This document shows positions 11,101 to 23,518 of a stretch of 64,000 nucleotides of DNA, piece after piece. The stretch spans positions 3,100,001 to 3,164,000 of the forward strand of contig NC_064005.1 of NCBI RefSeq assembly GCF_932276165.1, in the 5' to 3' direction. Position 1 is the stretch's first letter; each line of letters begins with the position of its first letter. The notes below the pieces were generated by a model. The model was not told where the DNA came from, did not search any database, and worked only from the letters and a program-made list of their open reading frames with translations. The translations under genes were made by a program, and so were the position numbers. The DNA comes from Plutella xylostella. Its lineage: Eukaryota > Arthropoda > Insecta > Lepidoptera > Plutellidae.

Positions 11101-14100
11101 GGCCCACACGCGCACGGCTACTGAGCGCGCGCCCTGAGCGTCTGGTGGACTGGAAAATAAGGGTAGAGTTTTGTAGGACCGGGGGTCACACTATATGACG
11201 AAAAACGAAGTTTCTGAACGCTGCTGCGCGAGCCACGACTCTATCTCGTAATATTAAACGTGATGATTGCACGACAGCTCTCGTTCGTTCGTTTTTCGTC
11301 AGTAAGAGTAACCCTCCAGGCAACGAGATCGCCGGAACTTATTAACTTAACTTATTTAAGTAGCTACTTAATATATTCTACGTGATAAAAGATAAAAGTA
11401 GGTTACCTGATGTCCAATATCTCGATATCGTCGTCTAATGTGATGTTGGATTCTTTCAGGTATAAGGTCACCTGCAAAAAAGGCATAATTAATTATAGTT
11501 AGAGCTATATCTAAGAATCTCTTCTCATTGCATGATTGTGAAAAACTAATAAGTACCTGTTCAATGATTTCTTGAGTGAGGTTTGCGTTCTGGCGATCCA
11601 TAACCAGCAGTTTCGTTTCGTACCGCGCTGACGCTGCAACGTAATCGGACTTGAATATTAATTTACAATCTATCACCTATATTGGGAGGTCTGTGGAAAG
11701 ATCTGGAACAATATTTACTGGAGTCACTGTCGCGCGGACTGCAGTCGCACTTGGAGCCTCCAGTGCAGCCTTCGGAGCATTCCTCTATTCCGCACTCTGA
11801 AATGCATACAAAAGTATTATTTTCTCATTTTAACGACTTTCAAGTTTAAGTAGGTACCTACGTACATCTATAATGAACCACACACATTAAGATTGTGAAA
11901 TAAAATAAAAATGAAACTAATAAAATTCTAAATAATTAAAAAACAATTGTATTTAATGTAAGTAGGTACCTACCTACTTATTTAAATTTTAATGTCTATT
12001 GAAACTGATTTCTAAGACGAACTGCGCATATTCTAGAGGGGGAACGGCAAACAAAACAAATCGGACGAAAGTAGCTCAGAATAACAAATTGTGTGACTCG
12101 GTCTCCCGGATTGGGATTTGTTCAGTATAATTTTTGCAACGTCCCGTATTTGTTAACACAGCTGCATAAAACATGCTCTATTGATATAAAGGGTTTTGCT
12201 TTGAATTGTAAGATAAAATATGGGGACTGAATTGATATGACTGTACAGATAAGACAGTCGGGTAAACTCGGACAAGAATATCACGAGCAATAAAAAAGTT
12301 GCAGTGACAATATCACCAAATTACACCTAAACGGAAAAGACTAGGTAAACGACGTCCGTGTCGTCTGCATTTTTGACGTCATTTAACAGCGCATCAGAAT
12401 ATTACCATCTGAAAACGAAAATACTTTTAAATGTAAAAATACTAAATTAAATGTTTAAGATAATTGGGGCCATTATTGGTCTCCACACTTTGTAAGTGGA
12501 ACTTTTCCATTGCCCGTGAGTCGTGAGTGTACACACGGCAACGTTAAATGGTTGGCAGGGCACACTAACGCAGGTAGTATATGTGTGTGTCGGCGACGTC
12601 GACGTAATTATTTAGTTCTGGGCAACCCACACACGGATATTGTAAGCATGTAGTTGTGCCAGTAACAATGATTCTTTGTTTTTATGATATGAAGCAAAAT
12701 TTTGCAAGGCATCGTAATTGATTGAATGGCTCAGTTGGTATGATACAAGACTTACATGAAACGGTATGGTGGTTCAAATCCCACTGAACTTACAATATTC
12801 CTTTTTAAAAATTTTAGTTTATTTTTTAAGATGGTTAATAATAGTATTGTAGTATATACGAATAAAACCAACACAGAAAGTAAATGAAACAAGTTATTAA
12901 GTGTTAAAATTACCAAATTTATTCTTGCCGTAACATAAACATTAAGGATGTTACGTTTTTGTTGTTTTTCGTTTTAAAACATAGTTGTAGTTTATATTAA
13001 TAAAGGAAATTTTAAATTTGCAGTTTTAAATCATAAAAAAAAAACATCAGACAAGGATAGACTGGCTGTTTTACTAAAGTAAATAGGCAAGTCATTAGTT
13101 ATATGAATCAACATGTTAATTAGCTAGAAATAAGATAACTTATTCTCACCTCAGTAACAATAACATCATTAACACATTGGCTTACCCATAATTGTAAATA
13201 ATGATAAGTATTTAACAAAATAACTAAAATCTTATACAAATGGAAAAATAAAAATTACTGAGCTAACCCCAATAACTATAATTTTCACCACTTTTTCGCC
13301 ATAATATCTTACGTCCATCCTTGTCTGACTTTTCATCACTAAATATCACAACATTGTTGCACCAATCAAAGTTTAAAATAGTCAGTCGCAACGCACTCTG
13401 TTTCGACGATGCTGATCGGTTAGAGCAATTTTCTTCGCCGGCTTCCGACACCGCAACCCAACAGCACGCAAGTGAACCCGTACGGTTTGTAGGGATAGAG
13501 GATAGATTATGTGTTGTGGCCGTAGAACAGGTGCTGCTGCTGCAGAACGGATCAGCGCTATGTGAAGCTACGATTTCTCGATGGCGTGGTGATGCATCCG
13601 TATCATATGCACTGTCTACATGTCCCGAATCTGCGTATCGGTGAACCCATAAGTGAACAGTTCTCCTCTGCAAACAAAAAAAAAACAAATACTTAGCTCA
13701 TACAAATACAAATATTCTAACAGTCAAATAAAATATTTGCAATTCTATGTTACTTACCGTTAAACGTCTTGCGATTTCACTAATTGTAATATTTTGTTTA
13801 TATAAATACAATTATCTCCGCCTTTTTGAACATGGTTTAGTTTAAGTTAAGACTTTTCATAGTGACTGCGAAGAGTAATTAATTAAATTGACAAATCACA
13901 AAGTGAATCACTATGCAGACGCAGAGGTGAATTGTCACTAAAACTAAAAACAAATTTCGTTTATTCATATTGTATGAGGGTAGAATGGTTTTAATTCTCA
14001 AATGAAGAACGAATCATATATTTTTGGCGAAGAGAAATAGTCGACAGCTATGCAGCTTGTAGTCATTTCTCAGTTTCAAATAAATTGATTTTATACTCAA

Positions 14101-17100
14101 CAGCGTTTAAATTAACGCAAAATTTGAATTAAGTAAAATAAAAATAACCATCAGTGGACTCGAACTCACGACCTATGTTACATAAGTCTAACATTCTACC
14201 AATGAGCTACGAAGTATATAGACACAAACAGTGAAATTTTGCTTCACGTCAATTATATAACTATTTAACTAACACTACCGATTGATATGTTTATGTCACA
14301 GCTGGTATACGGGCGTTTGCCTACGCGCAAACTCGTTTGTGCTGTTGTGTGTGTGTGTGTGTGTGGTTTGTTACTGGTGTGTAAACCGATTTCTGCGTTT
14401 ATGCACACAAAGACAATGTTAGTGTGCACACATACACTACGTTAGTGTGCCCTGCCAACCATTTGACGTGGCCGTGTGTACACACCAACCTTTTCAATAG
14501 ATACCTTTGTATTTACTGTTTTATACTAGGTAAAAGTACTTTACAAGAGGTTTAGCTTTTATCCCAGTCTCCAAACATCAGCCAATAAAACGAATAATTC
14601 CAGCTCAAAGCTCGAACACACCAGGGACATGTAACATGTAAATCTCAAGATGTACGGACATCCCACTCATGTAAACTTCGTTACTATAAAAGGACGTACC
14701 TGGCCGTAGGACCTGCGCCTCACAGAGGTCCCCAGCGAAGCCGGCAGGGCAGATACAGCTAACAGCCGCCGGCCCCATCTGTCTGCAAACGTTTCAGTAT
14801 TAAAATATACATGGAATATGTTATGAAAATATTTATTTTCTCTATTAAAAGCGGAACCTTTTATGTGCAACGTCGGTTCAAATGTGAGTTCTGTTAGCGC
14901 TAGTTGCAAAAACCCTGTTTGATGTTCGCATGATGTTTGTTTTTTTGCTTTGGAATGGATTGCATTTTTTTACCTTTACGGTTTGGTGACGTTTGAAATA
15001 AAATTATACGTAGTGCAAGTTAGGTGGTAAATTTACTACATTTCATGTTAACCAGAGTGGTTAGGTAGGCAGGGGGTTCGTGAAAGGACCCTGGACAGAT
15101 AGCGATAAACGACTACCTAATCAGCTGCCAGTACACGGGTTCGTTATCGAATAACGATAAACGTCGAAATCGATAAACGTCACTTTATCGCGATTCGCTA
15201 TAAATACAGTGCTGTATGACTGGTGGAACGCTCATTAAACGAGTTTATTAACGTCGATAACGAACCCGTGGAGCGGCCGCAGAATGGCGAATCCTTTCAT
15301 CACAGTCACAAACGCTAGTCCGGTTCTAAAAGGGTTCTAAGAATAAGATTAAAATAGCATCTTGTTGTCGACTTCGCGCCCCATTGCCTCTACGCATCGG
15401 CACTACAAAGCTAGAGCGTGCTGTAATCTCCACATATGGTTTAATATCCTCCTTAAGTTTGCTCCAATAAGCACGGAGAGAAGTTTCGCGCTTGGCAAAA
15501 CGACTATTGCTGGGAAAGGGTGTTTTGCGCGATTTGTTGGCGACATTTAACGCTTTATTTGCTCTTCGATGCCATCTGCGAGGCGACGCGAGCTTCATGG
15601 GAATAGCATTTTAAAATGTGTGTCAGTAAACGAAGTGACTCGGTATTCCCATATTATTAAGTATGTCTACTTGGAGAAAACTATTTCTTTTAGGTCAAGC
15701 GTCAGGCATTTATTCTTTCCAATATTTCATGTCACTTTTGAGTTGAATAGCAATAATGTAGGTTCCTAACTACATTCGGTTGCCTAACTACTTAATCTAC
15801 TTTCTAGATTCATAAAAGTAGGAAGGTCATGAAATCAACAAAAAATAAGCAACAGTCTCTGAAAACACTAAGAGCCGGTTTCAAAATACGTGTCTAAATA
15901 TATATAAAATCATGTAAAAGTAAGCGTCGGCCAGAGGCTGCTGCGACCAGCAGTCACTGGCGACAGTCGTCGCACTATTATAGGGGTTCGTATGACATGC
16001 CACCGTCCGACGCAGGTGGCTGAGCGGCGCGTGGCCTGCCCGCAAATCCCTATAAGGCCTAGGTCTCCTATTTTATGCTATATGCGGCGTCCGACTTTGA
16101 CGTAAACGTTTCGATCAACGTCCTACGGCCTACCTACGGCGTCTACGCGCCAACGTCGGCGTGTGAGGGAGACCGCATCAGTACATTTCTATAGTGAGCA
16201 TCGTGACGCGGCCTACGGCGTGACGCTGGACGCTACCTACGGCGTAAATAGGAGACCCAGGCCTTAAGCAGTGCGGTGACAGCCGAGCAGCGTCTGCTGA
16301 GTAGCGGCAGCCTCTAGCTAACGTTTACTTGAATGTGTGTCAGTTGTAGTGAGTATTACCTGCAGACGCCCCCATTCATACACATGTTGGGGGCGCAGAG
16401 CGGGCCGGCGCCGCAGTCTGCGCCCGAGTAGCCCTCGAAGCACGAGCAGTAGAACTGCCTGTGAAGAAAGTGGAAACATTGTTTTACTTCAAGGATTGAG
16501 GCCAAAGAAAGTTGTCAAAACTAATTATTTCAAGATACCTACCAAATATCAAATAATTTATAAGCTAAATGAAGATAAACATTAAACAGGATGTTGACTA
16601 ATAAATTTGAGAGGTTTGACATCATAAAACACTTTTTGGGCCATAATTTTCTTCATATAGCATGATTTCCTTCATGCCTGATCATTGATCACCATTATCT
16701 CTATTCACACAAGACCCAAAAAAACTCACTGATAATCACTATTAGCATAGCAATGCCCAAGCAGGCGGCACTCCACGGCACTGCATGACGAGGCAGGGGG
16801 TGAGGGCGGCGGCGGGCCGGGCGCGGGGGGAGGGGTCACCGCGTACGTGATGTTCAGACCAAACACTGATAGTAGCCCCAGCGCCCGCAGCTGGGTGCCT
16901 TCCAGGGTGTCCAGGGATAATTCCACTACTAGCACTGGACTTTGGACCTGTAACAAGGAAAAGGATAACCGTTTTAGTCATAATTTTTTAATTGGGTGTT
17001 GGGAAATTGTGTGTCCTCTGGTTTATAGCCGCGTCCACGACGCTAGCGGACGGAGCAAGCGGCGCGGCGGCACGCACTATAGTATTATTTACTCTGTGGT

Positions 17101-20100
17101 AGAGAATTTCGTACAAATCTCCGCCTCCACAGACTAAATACTAGTATAATACTGGCCACCGCTCCGTCCACTAGCGTAGTGGACGTGGCTTAAGTAACAC
17201 TCAACCACAGGATCAGTCGTCACTCCTATTATCTTTTCTACTACTATCTACTGCTTATTTTATGTGAACCTGGCTGTTAATTTATTGGTGTAATTAAGTA
17301 GCTAAAACTATTATTTACTTACTACAATCTAATCCAACGCATCGCTTGATTGCTTGCCAAGATTTAAATAAGTATCTAAGTAATTAGTTATAAAGTTATG
17401 CCCGATTAGTCATGATGTGCCGTGAAGTAGAACTGAGCTGGCATATACTATGTGAGATGACAGGAATGATGGATGTTGGTACTTAGTGCAGGATAATTTC
17501 TTTACAGGTTCTTCTGGTTTAAATATAGATATAAGTACGTAGCATAAAAATATCGTACAACCATAGTCTAGCTACAGTATAAATTAGTTAATAAACGACT
17601 GGTATCTATATATTATGTATTCAATAAGTACCTACTTAACTACAAAATTATAGCATGATCAAAGCTCTGATCAAAGTCTTCTAACGAGATAGTTATAATC
17701 CACAGTAGGTATCATAAATTAAACCAGAGGAGTGTCACAATAATATATATATTATATAAATTAATAATAATTAATTAAGAAAGGCAAAACATGTCTATGT
17801 ATTCGATAGCTTAATAGGTAATTTATTATTGCCAGGTTCGGATTTGTAAATACGTGTAAGTATTAATAATGATAAATCATGAAGGCAACAAGGCACGTTG
17901 TACATAACATTATGTACGTACTAGGATTTGAAAAAGCGAGCCAGGTGTAAATCGTGGAATTAGTAACAAGCTAGGTATACAGGGTATACTATATATTATG
18001 TAAGTAGGTACCTATATATAACTGCGAATCAACATCAACTCTAACCTCAACTCAACCTTTGGAGATGGATAATGGTTTTAATTCTAAAGCTTTAATACTT
18101 ACTAAAGGGCAGGTTAGTACGTAGTTTTTTTTACGAATACGCCATTCAGCCAAACGCAGCGCTGTATACATTGCGGACTTATGACATTATGCATTGCAAA
18201 TGCTATTAGATCCTTGGCTTGACAAACAATAAGAATTTCAAAGTAAACAAACAAATGAAATGGAACTGGGGCAGGCAGGACCTATATCACTGAAACTGAA
18301 ACAATGCTTGGCAATAGGCCGAGGACTAATTCAAAGGGACAACAAATCGTCCATCACTGTGATAGGTTGCACAAAATGTTAAAACACTTATTAATCTTAA
18401 TCAACGCTTGTTAGTGCGGCGAATGCAGCTCCGATCTCTTTGACCTGTCCTGTGTATTTGACGCACAAGTACAGTCAGCGAAACAAGTTTAAAATTAAAT
18501 TATATTATACCACAAGAACTAAGGGCGTCTTGCACAACAAACTTAAATAAAATTAAATCTATGACCTCTTGCTCTGACATTATACTGTCAGAGCAAGAGA
18601 CAATCTATTTAATTTTATTTAAATTTGTTGTGCAAGACGCCCTAAGTGTCATAACATATCAAGTGGACATAAGTCATTTATCTTAGTAATTTCTCAAAGA
18701 ATACGCGTAACCGCGTAGGTACAAAAAACTGTCTGGAGATTATTTCCAGAGTGGCCGGAATTAGGGCCGTGACCTCAACAGATTTTAACATGAATTTGAA
18801 TGACATCTAAAAATATACGGCCGAGAAGTTTACGTAATGATAGAGTTGTAGCACTTTTCAGCATACATTGAGTTGGTACGTAGAGGACAGTTACCTAAGT
18901 GGCAGAGTGTACCTAAGATTAGTTAATTGGCTAAGTTGATTGGGCATTAGTTAGTCTTTGACTACATTTGCTATCGCTGATTTATAATGCTAAATACCTG
19001 TATCGATCTAGCTTAGATAATGTATTTTGCCTTGTAGCTTCGTAGTTCGTCGCTGAGTAAATCAAATGACACATCAAGGCCTGGTGCTAGCGAGAGCCAT
19101 TTGGGTTTAGAGGTATAATACTAGATACAATATCAATACTAGCCAAGATGGATGCCCTTCAGCGATGGGATGTGGCTTTACGGTTGAGAAATTATCAGAA
19201 ACTAGTTTAAGTATGTACTTATAATATATATATATATATATATGTCGCAGGCATCTGGTTTAATCTCCTGTTTGATTGAACCGCTAGCCCGTTCATTGGA
19301 TGACGCTGTTCAGTTGTATGACTAGGCCGAACGTTGATTGTACAAGCGTCACAAAACGTCCAACTAGTTAGCGGACTTAAAATCAGTCAAGTGGTGAATA
19401 AAACAAATATGGCGTCTAACTGCGAACAGCTGTGTATTGTTATTTTTTACAAATAAATTAGCTTTAAAGTGCGACATTTATTGTAAAATAGTGTGACAAC
19501 ATGGATTTACCTATTACTACACCGCCGGCGGATAGTTTCAAAGAAAAAAATGTGCTGAAACTGGATAATTATGAACAACAATATCAAGGTACGTTTATTG
19601 TTATTGTTTAGTTAATTTGTGAGATGAGAGCTTTGTAACATAGTCTTTTTATTGACTCTTGTCTGGTCATGTTCATCCTAACCAGACATTACAAAGTTGC
19701 TATACTATATCCCATTTAACGACTTCGCTGAATAACGTTCAGTCAAGACGTTGGACGTTACAGTCAACCACTTGACGAGTTGTTCTTTCGTCATTCAACT
19801 GAATAGCGTCATCCAATGAACGGGCTAGCGGTTCAATCAAACAGGAGATTAAACCAGATGCCTGCGACATATATATATATATAAATATACATTTGTTTGG
19901 TGCCAAACATCGTGCGTGTGCGAGTATGGTAGGTGATGCTATGCTAAGCTAAGCTAAGCTTGGCAAAGTCGTGGCCTAAAATAAAAATTGCCTTAAAAAT
20001 ACAAATTTCCAATCTAAAATTTGTTTACAATATGAATTAGCTATATAGCTACTAGCTAAAGCTCCTTAAAATCTCAAATCCTTTTTCTAAATTCGTCAGA

Positions 20101-23100
20101 CACGTCCCAGAGTATAATAACGTAATTTTTTTTTACATAAAACTGATAGATAGGTATAATTAATATTAATAATTATTAAGCTAGCTTAGTAGCTACTAGC
20201 TACATTAGTTAGGATTAGATTACTTATAGCTTATTCATTATTCAGGTAGGTATTTGGGTCAATGCACATGCGTAAGCGTGGGTTACGATGATAGCCACTG
20301 GTTAAACACGAGCTACAAACTATGTCAGACTAATATTATACACCAACAAAAGTTTACAAGATAAGGAAACATGCACAAAAGTGCATGTTTCCTTATCTTT
20401 TAAGTACGGGATAACTGCCGATACCAATTTGGTATGTAGGAAGCGAACACTCTGCCTGGATTAACACATAATATAATACATATTATTATTCTACTTTTTA
20501 TCACGGATTTCTCACGGGAAACTTATTAATCCGCAGTGAAGCTCGCGGGAAAAGCTAGTACTTATTTCATATAAAGTTATGATCTGAAATAAATGGATAG
20601 GTACTTAGTAAACATAGAACAACGCGGACTCGGGTGTAATGTTAATAAATATTATTATTGTACCTGTCACATTATGTGACTCAACATTTGATATTGAATG
20701 TAATTCAAAAGAAATCATACCATTAACACTGTCCTATAGGTACTGCGCACGTTCAGTTTGTTTATAGACGAGGCACACGTGTAAACACGGAATGCAAGCC
20801 AAGAATCTAGCGGCTACAATCTAGATTAGATATAGCACGGGCATGGCTGTGCAATTGTTGCTATTTGTTACTTTGTAACAGTGTCTAGTTCTACTCGTCG
20901 CCCCAGTGCTTGCCAACATACCATTTTCGTATTTGTTTATTGTATTTTTTTGGGTTCCGTACCTCGAAGGTAAAACCATATGCCAACACTATGCTGTTCG
21001 TCTGTCTGTCAAGACCGTTTATTTCAGCAACAAGAAATTTTGGGGATTCATTTCTTCGGTAACTCTATTCGCATTTTTACTTTCTCATTTTTGCAATTAT
21101 GCATTAATTTTCTTCTCCCACTAAGTGCTGTATTTTAGGAAGATGCACGGTAAATTAGAATAAATTCAACATTTATTATGAGGGTAACAATGTAAGTGGG
21201 GGCTCGAGAACAAATGGTCCCGCGGGCGACACCGCGACGACATTATTTCCATATAAATTCTAGAACACCCCGAGTGTTGCCAGCCTGAGAGTAATTGCTT
21301 AAGTTTATATTATTTGATGCACTTTCTACGGACTAAATAAATTGCTCTCGAATCGAAAGTTGATGCGATCGATCAGTTTTGTTATAAAATATTTACGAGT
21401 AAGTAAGTACTTATAGTCAGTACTTCATCTACAGTTAATTTAAATATGAAGTGAAAACCTCTAAATAATGGCAGCCATATTGAGTCAGACTGAACAGTAC
21501 CAGGAACAGTTAAGCTACCTCTTATTACGAACTGTGGTTATTTATTTATAAGTTGCACCACATACATATTAACACATAGTAACCTATACATAATGTTTCG
21601 CAATATACGATATAAAAGGCATAAAATACATAATTAAAGAGTATCAGTATTTAATTACTATTCATAAGTACCTAAGTATTTACAATTAGCACTTCATTAC
21701 TAGTATCGGAGCAATTATCTGAAATAATTAATGGCAATTAAAGCTTAAATTATGTACCTACTTTACGGGTGAGTATTTATAAATGGGCTGAAGGCATTCG
21801 AATGAATCGTTTTCAGTAGCCATTGATAAATTCCTCAGTTTGATCACGGTCGCGGACAGAACTCCAGTGTCCGACTGCACTGATTGTATAAAAACTTAAC
21901 TTTTTGGCATGCTGCCAGAGCCAAGACCGATTTCGCTAGTTGAACCCGCGAGTAACCCAGTATTCTGGATTACTTTGTACGTTTTATATAAATGTGTGTT
22001 GTATTACATAGGCATCTATGTAGGTATGGTGTGTAAATGCTAAATACATGATCCCTAGGACACATAAAATTCTCAGAAATGCATTTTTTCGACTGCTATC
22101 AATGTAACTATATTAAAAAGTTCCGTTCAAAAGTTAAGCTACTTTTAGAGTTTATTGTCGGGGGTTTTATAACGTTGGTTAGGTTAGGTTATTAGGTTAT
22201 TCACAACATCCAAAAGATTGAATAAATGTACATTTTTATAAAATCTTCATGAAAAATACATTACTTTCCGCCACAAGAATGTAGCAGGATACACTTATTA
22301 AAGTTATTAAGTATTTATAAACGCATCATCATCCATTTCCAACATTCCTGATGGCAAATTATTATCAAACATTCCACAGGCGGTAGGTACCTAATAAAGT
22401 AACCTGGATTCTCTAGTTATTGTAAAACGGAACCAGTTATAACTCTCAGTTGAAAATATTTACTTTTTTGTCATGCGATTGTTTTATTAATTTACTTCAT
22501 GGAATTCAGCGCAGGCCAGTTATGCATGGAGAGAGATTTCAAAATCCATCGTAAATATTGTATGAATTGTAGGTACTGTCAGGGACTCGGCAGGGAGGCT
22601 AGCACCACTAGTAGACCCCCGCGTAGTCAGTACATTACACACGCACGGCACGCACGAGATAAGGGTTTGAAATTTGATAAACTTGGATTTCTCCGATGGT
22701 ACCTAAATTCACTGAAGGGTTAGCCGCTCACACTCATCACTTGATGATTTGCGAACTCTTTTGTTTTTTTAATGTTCCGCTTTCGGGCTTGTTCCGGGAT
22801 AGGGATAATCCCATCAAAAACATAAATGTAAAATAAGAGCCAAGTTCAATATTATGATAAATGCCTTGGTTGTTGACTTCAACGACAAAAGAAGTGAGAT
22901 CTAAATGGGTGCCAAGTTCAATGGTCAGTCCTGAAATTTATTTATAAGTAACAGTATAACATATCATATATTATTTTCTTAAAACATATTTATTTATTTA
23001 TTTTATTCAGGAAACAAACAGTCACTTACTAATAATTTAACAAACATTTTTGTAAATAGACCTGGAGTTCCATAAAAAGATACACTAATTTTACATTAAT

Positions 23101-23471
23101 TCACACTAGGTACATAGCTACGTTTACACTTAAAGAATAATAATACAGTTTAGTTTAGTTTAAGGTTAACAATAAATTTAGTAAATATAGGTAGCTATAT
23201 TATAATAATATATAGGTATTATGTTTAACGAAACTTATCACATTTTTTTAAATCTTTCTAAAACTTCTTTTTTGTATTGGCTTAAGGATAAATCAAAAAT
23301 GTCAACATCAGTGAGGTGCTTGTTGTAACTATCTGTTGTTGTAACATATATATTATAATAATGTATTGTAGCCTAAGGTCTGATTTGGCTAGTTTATCTG
23401 ATATATCTACACAAATACACAGAAAGATACATATCCTAACTAATATATTATTATAAATGCGAAAGTAACTA

Positions 23472-23518
<47 letters not shown>

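Larger units (their letters stand above)
12532..14478 (-). mobile_element. Decayed Tc1/mariner-like element with long arms and TA duplication
   Basis: Ends CACACGGCAACGTTAAATGG (left) and its inverted match near 14440-14478 delimit 1,947 bp, with TA on both sides (12530-12531, 14479-14480). The outer 40 bp are well conserved; the next 270-300 bp are more diverged inverted arms, each holding a tRNA-like segment. The middle holds a broken transposase gene. It lies in the intron between receptor exons 4 and 5. Confidence 0.75.
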
